Assembly (NCBI GenBank): GCA_945877725.1
Contig: CAMDXR010000244.1
Coordinates: forward strand, 1-5,035
Source: Limnohabitans sp. Rim8
GTDB lineage: Bacteria > Pseudomonadota > Gammaproteobacteria > Burkholderiales > Burkholderiaceae_C
Direction: 5' to 3'
DNA length: 5,035 nt
Shown: positions 1 to 5,035 of the stretch, piece after piece
Layout of the letters: every line of letters begins with the position of its first letter
Position numbering within the stretch: the first letter of the stretch is position 1
Position numbers and translations under genes: made by a program
The notes under the pieces: model-generated
Databases searched by the model: none
What the model saw: only the letters and a program-made list of their open reading frames with translations
What the model was told of the DNA's origin: nothing

Positions 1-1013
1 ACGTCGCCATCAAAGAAAAGGCGCAAATCGTTGACGCCGTAGCGCAACATCGTCAACCGGTCGGGGCCCATGCCAAAGGCAAAACCGATGAACTGTTCGG
101 GGTCGAGGCCCATGTTGCGAACCACATTGGGGTGCACTTGGCCCGAACCTGCCACCTCAAGCCAACGACCGGCCAAAGGTCCGGTCTGGAACTGGATATC
201 GACTTCGGCACTGGGTTCGGTAAAAGGGAAAAAGCTTGGGCGGAAGCGCAGCACCAAATCATCGCTTTCGAAAAATGTGCGGCAAAAATCGGTGAAAACG
301 ACTTTCAGGTCCTTGAAACTCACGTTTTCGCCGATCCAGAGGCCCTCGCACTGGTGAAACATGGGCGAATGGGTGGCATCGCTGTCCACCCGGTAAGTGC
401 GGCCGGGCGCAATGACACGAATCTCGGGCATGCCCTGACCCGCGTCCAATTGGTGGCGATAACGTTTAACGTGTTGCACCGCGTGGCGAATTTGCATGGG
501 GCTGGTGTGCGTGCGCAGCAAATGCCCCCCTTCCACATAGAAGGTGTCGTGCATGGAGCGGGCCGGATGGTCTTCAGGCGTGTTGAGCGCGGTGAAGTTG
601 AACCAGTCGGTCTCGATCTCGGGGCCCTGGGCCACTTCAAAGCCCATGGAGCCAAATATGTTTTCAATCCGCTCAAGGGTGAGCGACACGGGGTGCAAAC
701 CGCCCTGCCCTGCGCTGCGGCCCGGCAAACTCACATCCAAAGCCTCGGCTTTGAGCTGGGCTTGCAACTCGGCATCGGCCAAACCCTGACGACGATCGTT
801 GAGTGAAGCCTCAATGGCTTGTTTGGCCAAATTGATGGCCGCACCACGGGTTTTTTTGTCTTCCACGCTCAAGGCGGCCATGCCCTTCATCAGTTCGGTG
901 ATGCGACCGGCTTTGCCCAAATACAGGGCTTTGGCGTTTTCGAGGTCAGCAGGTGTCAGTGCCTGCATAAAACTCTGGCGGGCAGATTCGACCAGGGTGT
1001 CCAACTCGTTCAT
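1..1013 (-). CDS. pheS: Phenylalanyl-tRNA synthetase alpha subunit, 3' end cut by window edge
   Basis: Catalytic subunit of the cytoplasmic (alpha-beta)2 enzyme that charges tRNA-Phe with phenylalanine; the partner PheT is expected just beyond the left edge. The frame is open for 337 codons from the ATG at 1011-1013 to the edge, with no frameshift. Residues 1 to about 90 form the helical, tRNA-binding N-terminal arm. The class II catalytic core follows, with HPARSMHDTF at 149-158, motif 2 (GRTYRVDSDATHSPMFHQ, residues 204-221) and motif 3 (GFAFGMGPDR, residues 310-319). It ends inside the conserved C-terminal FFDGD, so only about a dozen residues are missing. The start is firm: an in-frame TAG lies at 1020-1022 and the next Met is residue 16. 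No clear Shine-Dalgarno sequence precedes it. A strong terminator-like hairpin lies about 30 bases upstream, suggesting attenuation. Confidence 0.97.
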   Translation of the reverse strand, partial: MNELDTLVESARQSFMQALTPADLENAKALYLGKAGRITELMKGMAALSVEDKKTRGAAINLAKQAIEASLNDRRQGLADAELQAQLKAEALDVSLPGRSAGQGGLHPVSLTLERIENIFGSMGFEVAQGPEIETDWFNFTALNTPEDHPARSMHDTFYVEGGHLLRTHTSPMQIRHAVQHVKRYRHQLDAGQGMPEIRVIAPGRTYRVDSDATHSPMFHQCEGLWIGENVSFKDLKVVFTDFCRTFFESDDLVLRFRPSFFPFTEPSAEVDIQFQTGPLAGRWLEVAGSGQVHPNVVRNMGLDPEQFIGFAFGMGPDRLTMLRYGVNDLRLFFDGD

Positions 1014-1040
1014 GGTTTGCTAATCGGTGGGTTACAGAAT

Positions 1041-1079
1041 AAAAAAGGGATTGAAGCTTTTGTGAGCCTCAACCCCTTT
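1041..1079 (-). terminator. Intrinsic terminator or attenuator between rplT and pheS
   Basis: Read on the minus strand, AAAGGGGTTGAGGCT (1079-1065) pairs with AGCTTCAATCCCTTT (1058-1044) around the loop CACAAA. This gives an unbroken 15-bp stem with two G-U pairs, and the T run continues to 1041. The two G-U pairs would be A-C mismatches in a plus-strand RNA, so the structure is built for minus-strand transcripts. It sits after rplT and only about 28 bases before the pheS start, too close for a normal promoter between them. I therefore infer an attenuator that lets a fraction of transcripts reach pheS, as at E. coli pheST. A plain end to the rplT transcript, with pheS started by a promoter overlapping the hairpin, is the alternative. 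Confidence 0.8.
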
Positions 1080-1138
1080 GATGGGCTGGCAATGCATGAA
1101 CCGGCAGAAAAAACTACAAGTTCATGGTACCCGTGAAA

Positions 1139-1501
1139 TCAAGCAGCGGCCAATGTGGCTTTGACTTGGTTCACGATACCAGCGAAAGCGGCCTTGTCGT
1201 GCACAGCGATATCCGCCAGCATCTTACGGTCGATTTCAATGGCAGCCTTTTTCAGGCCGTTGGCGAACTGGCTGTAGGTCAGACCGCATTCACGCGCAGC
1301 GGCGTTGATACGGGCAATCCACAACTGACGGAACACACGCTTTTTGGTGCGGCGGTCACGGTAGGCGTATTGGCCGGCCTTCATGACCGCTTGTTTAGCA
1401 ATCCGGAAGACATTACCGCGGCGACCGCGGAAACCTTTTGCAAGGGCCAGAACTTTCTTGTGACGGGCGCGTGCCGTTACACCACGTTTAACGCGAGGCA
1501 T
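1139..1501 (-). CDS. rplT: 50S ribosomal protein L20
   Basis: L20 binds 23S rRNA early in assembly of the large ribosomal subunit and in several bacteria also represses translation of its own operon. The 120-residue product is close to the usual 117-119 and has the family pattern throughout: a basic N-terminal extension beginning MPRVKRGVTARARHKK, the KGFRGRRGNVFRIA stretch, YAYRDRRTKKRVFRQLWI, INAAAR and LTYSQFANGLKKA. The C-terminal half (about 60-120) is the globular, RNA-binding domain. The ATG at 1499-1501 is preceded by AAGGAG with a 7-base spacer, a good ribosome binding site. It follows rpmI by 25 bases, so the two are surely co-transcribed. After its stop comes the hairpin that separates it from pheS. 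Confidence 0.98.
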   Translation of the reverse strand: MPRVKRGVTARARHKKVLALAKGFRGRRGNVFRIAKQAVMKAGQYAYRDRRTKKRVFRQLWIARINAAARECGLTYSQFANGLKKAAIEIDRKMLADIAVHDKAAFAGIVNQVKATLAAA

Positions 1502-1526
1502 ATTTATTCTCCTTGTTCGTCAGTTA

Positions 1527-1730
1527 TTACAGGCCAGCCATGGGCAGCATTTGAGCGATGTGACCCATATTGGTCTCATGCACAGACACCGCACCGCGAA
1601 GGTGACGCTTGTTTTTGGTGGTCTTCTTGGTCAGGATGTGACGTTTGAAGGCTTGGCCGCGTTTAACGGTTCCACCTGGACGAACACGGAAGCGCTTTTT
1701 AGCACTGCTTTTGGTCTTCATCTTGGGCAT
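1527..1730 (-). CDS. rpmI: 50S ribosomal protein L35
   Basis: Small, very basic large-subunit ribosomal protein of 67 residues, against a usual 64-66. It shows the family signature: MPKMKTKSSAKKRFRV at the start, GGTVKRGQAFKRHIL in the middle, and TKKTTKNKRHLRG before a short hydrophobic tail ending MLPMAGL. The ATG at 1728-1730 has a strong site, AAAGGAG (1738-1744), seven bases upstream. It lies 135 bases after infC, behind a spacer with several hairpins, and 25 bases before rplT. In E. coli translation of this gene is the point where L20 represses rpmI-rplT; the structured spacer here makes similar control plausible, but that is inference. Confidence 0.98.
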   Translation of the reverse strand: MPKMKTKSSAKKRFRVRPGGTVKRGQAFKRHILTKKTTKNKRHLRGAVSVHETNMGHIAQMLPMAGL

Positions 1731-1763
1731 ATCAATGCTCCTTTAATTGTGCTCGTGAGGCGT

Positions 1764-1780
1764 CTGCAAAAACTTTGCAG
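1764..1780 (-). promoter_or_regulatory. Small hairpin in the rpmI leader
   Basis: A perfect 7-bp inverted repeat, CTGCAAA and TTTGCAG, with a three-base loop (GTT on the minus strand). It lies 20 bases upstream of the rpmI ribosome binding site. No T run follows, so it is not a terminator. Its place suggests an mRNA structure in the rpmI leader, possibly part of a ribosomal-protein binding site, but the sequence does not prove a role. Confidence 0.45.
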
Positions 1781-1807
1781 CCTTGTTGGCCCCGAGCCAC
1801 TTTTAAC

Positions 1808-1831
1808 AAAAGCCCCCCGAAAGAGGCTTTT
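1808..1831 (-). terminator. Hairpin with weak U tail between infC and rpmI
   Basis: On the minus strand AAAAGCCTC (1831-1823) pairs with GGGGCTTTT (1816-1808), a 9-bp stem with one G-U pair and the loop TTTCGG. The stem ends in four T, followed by GTTAAAA. That resembles an intrinsic terminator with a poor U tract, so it may stop only part of the transcripts leaving infC. It shares three bases (1829-1831) with the neighbouring upstream hairpin, so the two cannot both form completely. Confidence 0.5.
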
Positions 1832-1859
1832 GATCTGACCTACCCGAAGGCAGATCAAA
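1829..1859 (-). promoter_or_regulatory. Hairpin just after the infC stop codon
   Basis: TTTGATCTG (1859-1851 on the minus strand) pairs perfectly with CAGATCAAA (1837-1829). Two more G-C pairs (1849-1850 with 1839-1840) form inside a one-base bulge at 1838. It begins six bases after the infC stop codon and competes for 1829-1831 with the following terminator-like hairpin. It may protect the infC mRNA end, act as an anti-terminator, or form part of an L20 or L35 control site; these are inferences. Confidence 0.5.
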
Positions 1860-1865
1860 CTCCTT

Positions 1866-2459
1866 TTAAGCCGATTCGGCTGGGGCTGCAGCATCTGCAG
1901 CCTTGCCTGTTGGCTTTTTACGACCTGGCGCGATCATCATGATCATCTGACGACCTTCCAGTTTTGGAAACTGCTCAACGATGATCGTATCGGCCAATTC
2001 GTCACGAATCCGGTTCAGCAAATCGATACCCAACTCTTGGTGGGTAATTTCGCGGCCCCGAAAACGCAAAGTAATCTTGCATTTGTCACCATCCGCCAAA
2101 AACCGGCGAATGTTGCGCATTTTGATGTTGTAGTCACCATCGTCGGTACCGGGGCGGAATTTGACTTCCTTGATGTCAATGACCGTTTGCTTGGCTTTGG
2201 CTTCTGCCGCACGCTTTTGCTCTTGGTATTTGAATTTGCCGTAATCCATCAAACGGCAAACTGGCGGTGTGGCCGTAGCGGCAATTTCCACCAGATCCAC
2301 ATCCATCTCACCTGCCAAGCGCAAGGCTTCGGCCAAAGACAAAATGCCCATGGGCTCATTTTCAGGGCCGGAAACACGAACCTCAGGGGCCATGATTTCA
2401 CGGTTCAAACGGTGTTTACGTTCTTCGCGTTGGCGACGATCACGAAATTCGGTAGCGAT
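1866..2459 (-). CDS. infC: Translation initiation factor IF-3, AUC start
   Basis: IF3 binds the 30S subunit, keeps it apart from 50S, and rejects wrong initiator tRNA and non-standard start codons. The 197-residue product contains the N-terminal domain (about 18-75, with NREIMAPEVRV and PPVCRLMDYGKFKY), a charged linker rich in Lys, Glu and Ala (about 78-92), and the C-terminal 30S-binding domain (about 92-178, with KEVKFRPGTDDGDY, LRFRGREITHQELG and EGRQMIMMIAP). It ends in an Ala-rich tail longer than in E. coli. The start is taken as ATC at 2457-2459. The codons after it encode the conserved ATEFRDRRQREERKHR, an in-frame TGA lies at 2463-2465, and AAAGGA sits 7 bases upstream. No ATG, GTG or TTG occurs before codon 18. 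The TTG at 2406-2408 or ATG at 2391-2393 would cut conserved residues. A rare start fits IF3 self-control. Confidence 0.95.
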   Translation of the reverse strand: MATEFRDRRQREERKHRLNREIMAPEVRVSGPENEPMGILSLAEALRLAGEMDVDLVEIAATATPPVCRLMDYGKFKYQEQKRAAEAKAKQTVIDIKEVKFRPGTDDGDYNIKMRNIRRFLADGDKCKITLRFRGREITHQELGIDLLNRIRDELADTIIVEQFPKLEGRQMIMMIAPGRKKPTGKAADAAAPAESA

Positions 2460-2466
2460 GACTCAA

Positions 2467-2472
2467 TCCTTT
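2467..2472 (-). promoter_or_regulatory. Ribosome binding site of infC
   Basis: AAAGGA on the minus strand lies seven bases before the ATC at 2457-2459. Its spacing fits initiation at that codon and does not fit the TTG at 2406-2408, which would be about 58 bases away. It therefore decides the start of infC in favour of the AUC codon. Confidence 0.7.
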
Positions 2473-2545
2473 ACGGAACAAAACTGCGAAATGCAGCCCA
2501 TCCGTCTTTGTGCCCACGGGCCAAAGCTTGTGGCGAAACTCACCT

Positions 2546-4465
2546 TCAGGCTTTAGAAGCAATGTCGGCAGCAATGAGTTCTATGAACGCATCGATCGAC
2601 ATCACACCGAGGTCTTTGTTACCCCGGGCGCGCACTGCGACGGTACCTGCTGCCTTTTCCTTGTCGCCTGCGACGAGGATATAGGGCAGCTTTTGCAACG
2701 AATGCTCGCGTATTTTATACGTGATTTTCTCGTTACGAAGGTCCAAATCGACCCTAAGGCCTTGATTTGACACTGATTTTTGCAGTTTTGCAGCGATTTC
2801 GCGACAGTAATCCGACTGCGAATCGGTGATGTTGAGCACAGACACCTGGACAGGTGACAACCAAGTGGGCAAGGCTCCGGCGTGTTGTTCGACCAAAATA
2901 CCGATGAAACGCTCCATGCTGCCCACGATGGCGCGGTGCAAGATCACCGGGCGTTGCCGGGTCCCGTCTTCGGCCACATATTCGGCATCCAGGCGCTCCG
3001 ACAAATTGAAGTCCACCTGAATCGTGCCGCACTGCCACTCACGGCCAATCGCGTCCTTGAGGGTGTATTCAATTTTGGGCCCGTAGAAAGCACCATCCCC
3101 TTCGGAAATCACAAACTCGCAGCCCGAATGCCGCAAGCTGTCCATCAGGGCCTTTTCGGCTTTGTCCCACAGCTCATCCGAACCAATCCGCGCAGCGGGC
3201 CGGGTGGACACCTTGTACAAGATGTTGGTGAAGCCAAAATCAGCGTAAACCTTCTTGAGCACCTTGGTGAAGGTATCGCACTCGGGCAGGATTTGGTTCT
3301 CGGTGCAAAAAATATGGCCATCGTCCTGGGTGAAACCACGCACCCGCATGATGCCGTGCAGCCCGCCCGAGGGCTCATTGCGATGGCACTGGCCAAACTC
3401 TCCGTAACGCAGAGGCAGATCACGGTAGCTCTTGATCCCCTGTTTGAAAATCAGGATGTGCCCGGGACAGTTCATGGGCTTGAGGGCGTAATCCCGCTTC
3501 TCGGACTCCGTGGTGAACATGTTGTCGCGGTATTTGTCCCAATGACCGGTTTTTTCCCAGAGGGATTTGTCCAAAATCTGGGGGCCTTTGACCTCTTGGT
3601 AACCGCTGTCCCGATAAACCTGGCGCATGTACTGCTCCACGGTTTGCCACACGGTCCAGCCCTTGGGGTGCCAAAAAACCAAACCCGGGGCGTGCTCATC
3701 AATGTGGAACAAATCGAGTTCACGGCCCAGTTTGCGGTGATCGCGCTTTTCAGCCTCTTCTAAGCGGGTCAAATACTGCTGCAAATCGTCTTTGCTGGCC
3801 CAGGCCGTGCCATAAATGCGCTGCAGCATCTCGTTTTTACTGTCGCCACGCCAGTAAGCTCCGGCCACTTTCATCAATTTGAAGTGCTTGAGTTTGCCCG
3901 TGCTCGGCACATGGGGACCACGGCACAGGTCCTCAAAATTTCCCTCTCGGTACAGACTGACTTCTTGATCGGCAGGAATGCTGGCAATGATTTCGGCCTT
4001 GTATTGCTCGCCCATGTCTTTGAAATAAGCCACAGCCTCATCCCGCGGCAGAACCCGGCGCAGCACGGGCTCGTCTTTGTTGGCCAAATCGGTCATGCGC
4101 CTTTCGATGGTCACCAAATCTTCGGGCGTGAAAGGCCGGGAATAGGAAAAATCGTAATAAAAGCCGTTCTCGATCACCGGACCAATAGTGACCTGCGCCT
4201 CTGGGAACAAGGATTTGACGGCATAGGCCAACAAATGCGCTGTGGAGTGACGAATCAAATCCAGACCCTCGGGGTCCTTGGCGGTCACGATGGCCAAACG
4301 GGAATCGTTTTCCATTTTGAAGCTGGCATCGACCAACTGGCCATTGACCTTGCCGCCCAAAGCCGCTTTGGCCAAACCGGCACCAATCGAGGCCGCCACC
4401 TCGGCCACGGTCACCGGACCGGGAAATTCACGCAAGGAACCGTCGGGGAGAGTAATCTGAACCAT
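2546..4465 (-). CDS. thrS: Threonyl-tRNA synthetase
   Basis: Cytoplasmic class II enzyme that charges tRNA-Thr and edits mischarged Ser-tRNA-Thr. Its 639 residues match the usual length (E. coli 642) with every domain present. The TGS domain is at 1-62 (VQITLPDGS). The editing domain runs from about 63 to 225, with HSTAH (His73, His77) and CRGPH (Cys181, His185). The catalytic core spans about 245-535 and the anticodon-binding domain about 538-639. Zinc ligands are Cys333, His384 and His510. Motif 2 has Arg362 in CHRNEPSGG; motif 3 has Arg519 in GSMERF. The start ATG at 4463-4465 gives the family-typical MVQITLPDGS; another in-frame ATG at 4490-4492 would add nine residues (MPRSLIFRH) and lies in a hairpin. 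No obvious Shine-Dalgarno sequence precedes 4465. It is the first gene of the cluster, 86 bases ahead of infC. Confidence 0.98.
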   Translation of the reverse strand: MVQITLPDGSLREFPGPVTVAEVAASIGAGLAKAALGGKVNGQLVDASFKMENDSRLAIVTAKDPEGLDLIRHSTAHLLAYAVKSLFPEAQVTIGPVIENGFYYDFSYSRPFTPEDLVTIERRMTDLANKDEPVLRRVLPRDEAVAYFKDMGEQYKAEIIASIPADQEVSLYREGNFEDLCRGPHVPSTGKLKHFKLMKVAGAYWRGDSKNEMLQRIYGTAWASKDDLQQYLTRLEEAEKRDHRKLGRELDLFHIDEHAPGLVFWHPKGWTVWQTVEQYMRQVYRDSGYQEVKGPQILDKSLWEKTGHWDKYRDNMFTTESEKRDYALKPMNCPGHILIFKQGIKSYRDLPLRYGEFGQCHRNEPSGGLHGIMRVRGFTQDDGHIFCTENQILPECDTFTKVLKKVYADFGFTNILYKVSTRPAARIGSDELWDKAEKALMDSLRHSGCEFVISEGDGAFYGPKIEYTLKDAIGREWQCGTIQVDFNLSERLDAEYVAEDGTRQRPVILHRAIVGSMERFIGILVEQHAGALPTWLSPVQVSVLNITDSQSDYCREIAAKLQKSVSNQGLRVDLDLRNEKITYKIREHSLQKLPYILVAGDKEKAAGTVAVRARGNKDLGVMSIDAFIELIAADIASKA

Positions 4466-4482
4466 GTGTCTAAAAATTAAAG

Positions 4483-4502
4483 AGCGCGGCATGGGCCGCG
4501 CC
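4483..4502 (-). promoter_or_regulatory. GC-rich hairpin in the thrS leader
   Basis: On the minus strand GGCGCGGC (4502-4495) pairs with GCCGCGCT (4490-4483) around the loop CCAT: seven Watson-Crick pairs plus one G-U pair. It ends 17 bases before the thrS start, and the intervening bases are A/T-rich (CTTTAATTTTTAG). It could be a leader structure that controls thrS translation, or a poor terminator for the upstream lipoprotein gene, since the T run is broken and offset. E. coli thrS is controlled by leader hairpins that mimic tRNA-Thr, but the CCAU loop here does not obviously copy a Thr anticodon. Confidence 0.5.
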
Positions 4503-4531
4503 TGAGTGGAATGGCAAAAGGCTGAGGGGGG

Positions 4532-4560
4532 ATTTTACGCCGCCAATGCCCGCCAACAGG
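4532..4560 (-). promoter_or_regulatory. Possible thrS promoter
   Basis: TAAAAT (4537-4532 on the minus strand) is a good -10 box in the gap between the lipoprotein gene and thrS. The region 16-17 bases upstream (around 4554-4560, CCTGTTG) is a poor match to a sigma-70 -35 box, so the call rests on the -10 and on position. Transcription from here would start near 4525 and give a leader of about 60 bases containing the GC-rich hairpin. The rest of the gap shows no open frame worth calling. Confidence 0.35.
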
Positions 4561-4630
4561 CTTGGCCATCGCGGGGCTTTCATTGGGCTTTGCCATTTCG
4601 TCAAAAAATGGATGCACCGGGGCGCGGTGG

Positions 4631-5026
4631 TCAGTTGCCCCCAAATTTGATCCCATTGGTAAACAGTTGCAAACCTGCGCCCAAAAATACTTTTTCCCAA
4701 ATATTAAAAGACAGCGTTTCGGGTCCATCGCAAACGACCACCACATGCGATGCATCCAACCGGTCCAAGGTATCGAGCCCCATGTTTGCAGCCAACATGG
4801 CCAATAAAGCGCCTGTCCCCGACGAAGCCAAAAAAACAAGCGGCGTACCGACCATGCGCGTCTTTTGCAACTGATCGTGAAAATCGGCCAATTGAAAAGA
4901 CTGCTGACAAACCTCCGATTGATAAACAGGGTTTTGTCGGTCAAGGCTGTTCACAGCATGGCGTGTCTGACTGGCACATCCAGTCAGAAATAAAAGAAAA
5001 ACACCAAAAACAATTCTATCAATCAA
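4631..5026 (-). CDS. Hypothetical lipoprotein, start uncertain
   Basis: I do not recognise the family. The 131-residue frame opens with a lipoprotein signal: a short N-region with Arg4, a hydrophobic run IVFGVFLLFL, and a lipobox LTGC with Cys17 as the lipidated residue, followed by ASQ. Ala and Ser after the Cys suggest outer-membrane rather than inner-membrane retention. The mature part has a polar stretch (18-58), a hydrophobic Gly/Ala-rich segment (about 60-84) that could contact a membrane, and a C-terminal part ending in FGGN. Two further cysteines, Cys40 and Cys99, could form a periplasmic disulfide. The start shown is a TTG (5024-5026) without a convincing ribosome binding site. The frame stays open to the window edge, so the true start may lie beyond it. 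Same strand as thrS, 165 bases upstream. Confidence 0.65.
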   Translation of the reverse strand: MIDRIVFGVFLLFLTGCASQTRHAVNSLDRQNPVYQSEVCQQSFQLADFHDQLQKTRMVGTPLVFLASSGTGALLAMLAANMGLDTLDRLDASHVVVVCDGPETLSFNIWEKVFLGAGLQLFTNGIKFGGN

Positions 5027-5035
5027 AAAACCCCA

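Noticed and set aside
132..806. Long plus-strand open frame of 224 codons.
   Set aside because: It is antisense to pheS, whose motifs are intact in the minus frame; its translation has no recognisable family features.
1124..1648. Plus-strand open frame over rplT and rpmI.
   Set aside because: It is antisense to two certain ribosomal protein genes with good ribosome binding sites.
2406..2408. TTG as the infC start.
   Set aside because: It has no ribosome binding site at the right distance and removes a conserved charged N-terminus.
2480..2500. CTGC-ATTTC-GCAG hairpin followed by TTTTGTT between thrS and infC (minus strand), looking like a terminator.
   Set aside because: The stem has only four base pairs and the T run is broken; infC is expected to be co-transcribed with thrS.
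2882..3763. Plus-strand open frame of 293 codons.
   Set aside because: It lies wholly antisense to the catalytic core of thrS and is a shadow of that gene's codon bias.
3884..4480. Plus-strand open frame of 198 codons.
   Set aside because: It is antisense to the TGS and editing domains of thrS, with no recognisable protein features.
4490..4492. In-frame upstream ATG as the thrS start.
   Set aside because: It adds nine residues (MPRSLIFRH) absent from the family, and ThrRS proteins usually start right before the xxITLPDGS stretch.
4593..4611. CCATTT/AAATGG inverted repeat after the lipoprotein gene.
   Set aside because: It is a weak, A/T-rich six-pair stem with no T run after it on either strand, so I do not call a terminator.

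Overview
The window is a conserved translation gene cluster of a beta-proteobacterium. The order on the minus strand, in transcription order from right to left, is thrS, infC, rpmI, rplT, pheS. Protein sequences and the IF3 N-terminus (ATEFRDRRQREERKHRLNRE) look like Burkholderiales, probably Comamonadaceae. That placement is from memory of the families, not from a search. All real genes lie on the minus strand; the long plus-strand frames are antisense shadows of thrS and pheS.

Layout from the right edge leftwards. A small gene for an unrecognised lipoprotein (4631-5026) may begin beyond the window. A 165-base gap (4466-4630) follows, holding a possible promoter and a GC-rich hairpin just before thrS. 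Next come thrS (2546-4465, threonyl-tRNA synthetase), an 86-base gap, and infC (1866-2459, IF3), which appears to start on a non-standard AUC codon. A 135-base spacer with three hairpins leads to rpmI (1527-1730, L35), and after 25 bases to rplT (1139-1501, L20). A 125-base spacer with a strong intrinsic terminator or attenuator precedes pheS (1-1013), which runs off the left edge about a dozen residues before its expected end. pheT would be expected next but is not seen.

Together the genes supply two aminoacyl-tRNA synthetases (Thr and the alpha subunit of Phe), one initiation factor and two 50S ribosomal proteins. The expression controls are the most interesting part: the AUC start of infC, the structured infC-rpmI spacer, and the hairpin plus U-run between rplT and pheS all fit known themes of autoregulation and attenuation in this cluster. 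I found no mobile element, CRISPR array, RNA gene or new defence or metabolic system. Apart from the lipoprotein of unknown role, the genes are ordinary housekeeping genes.
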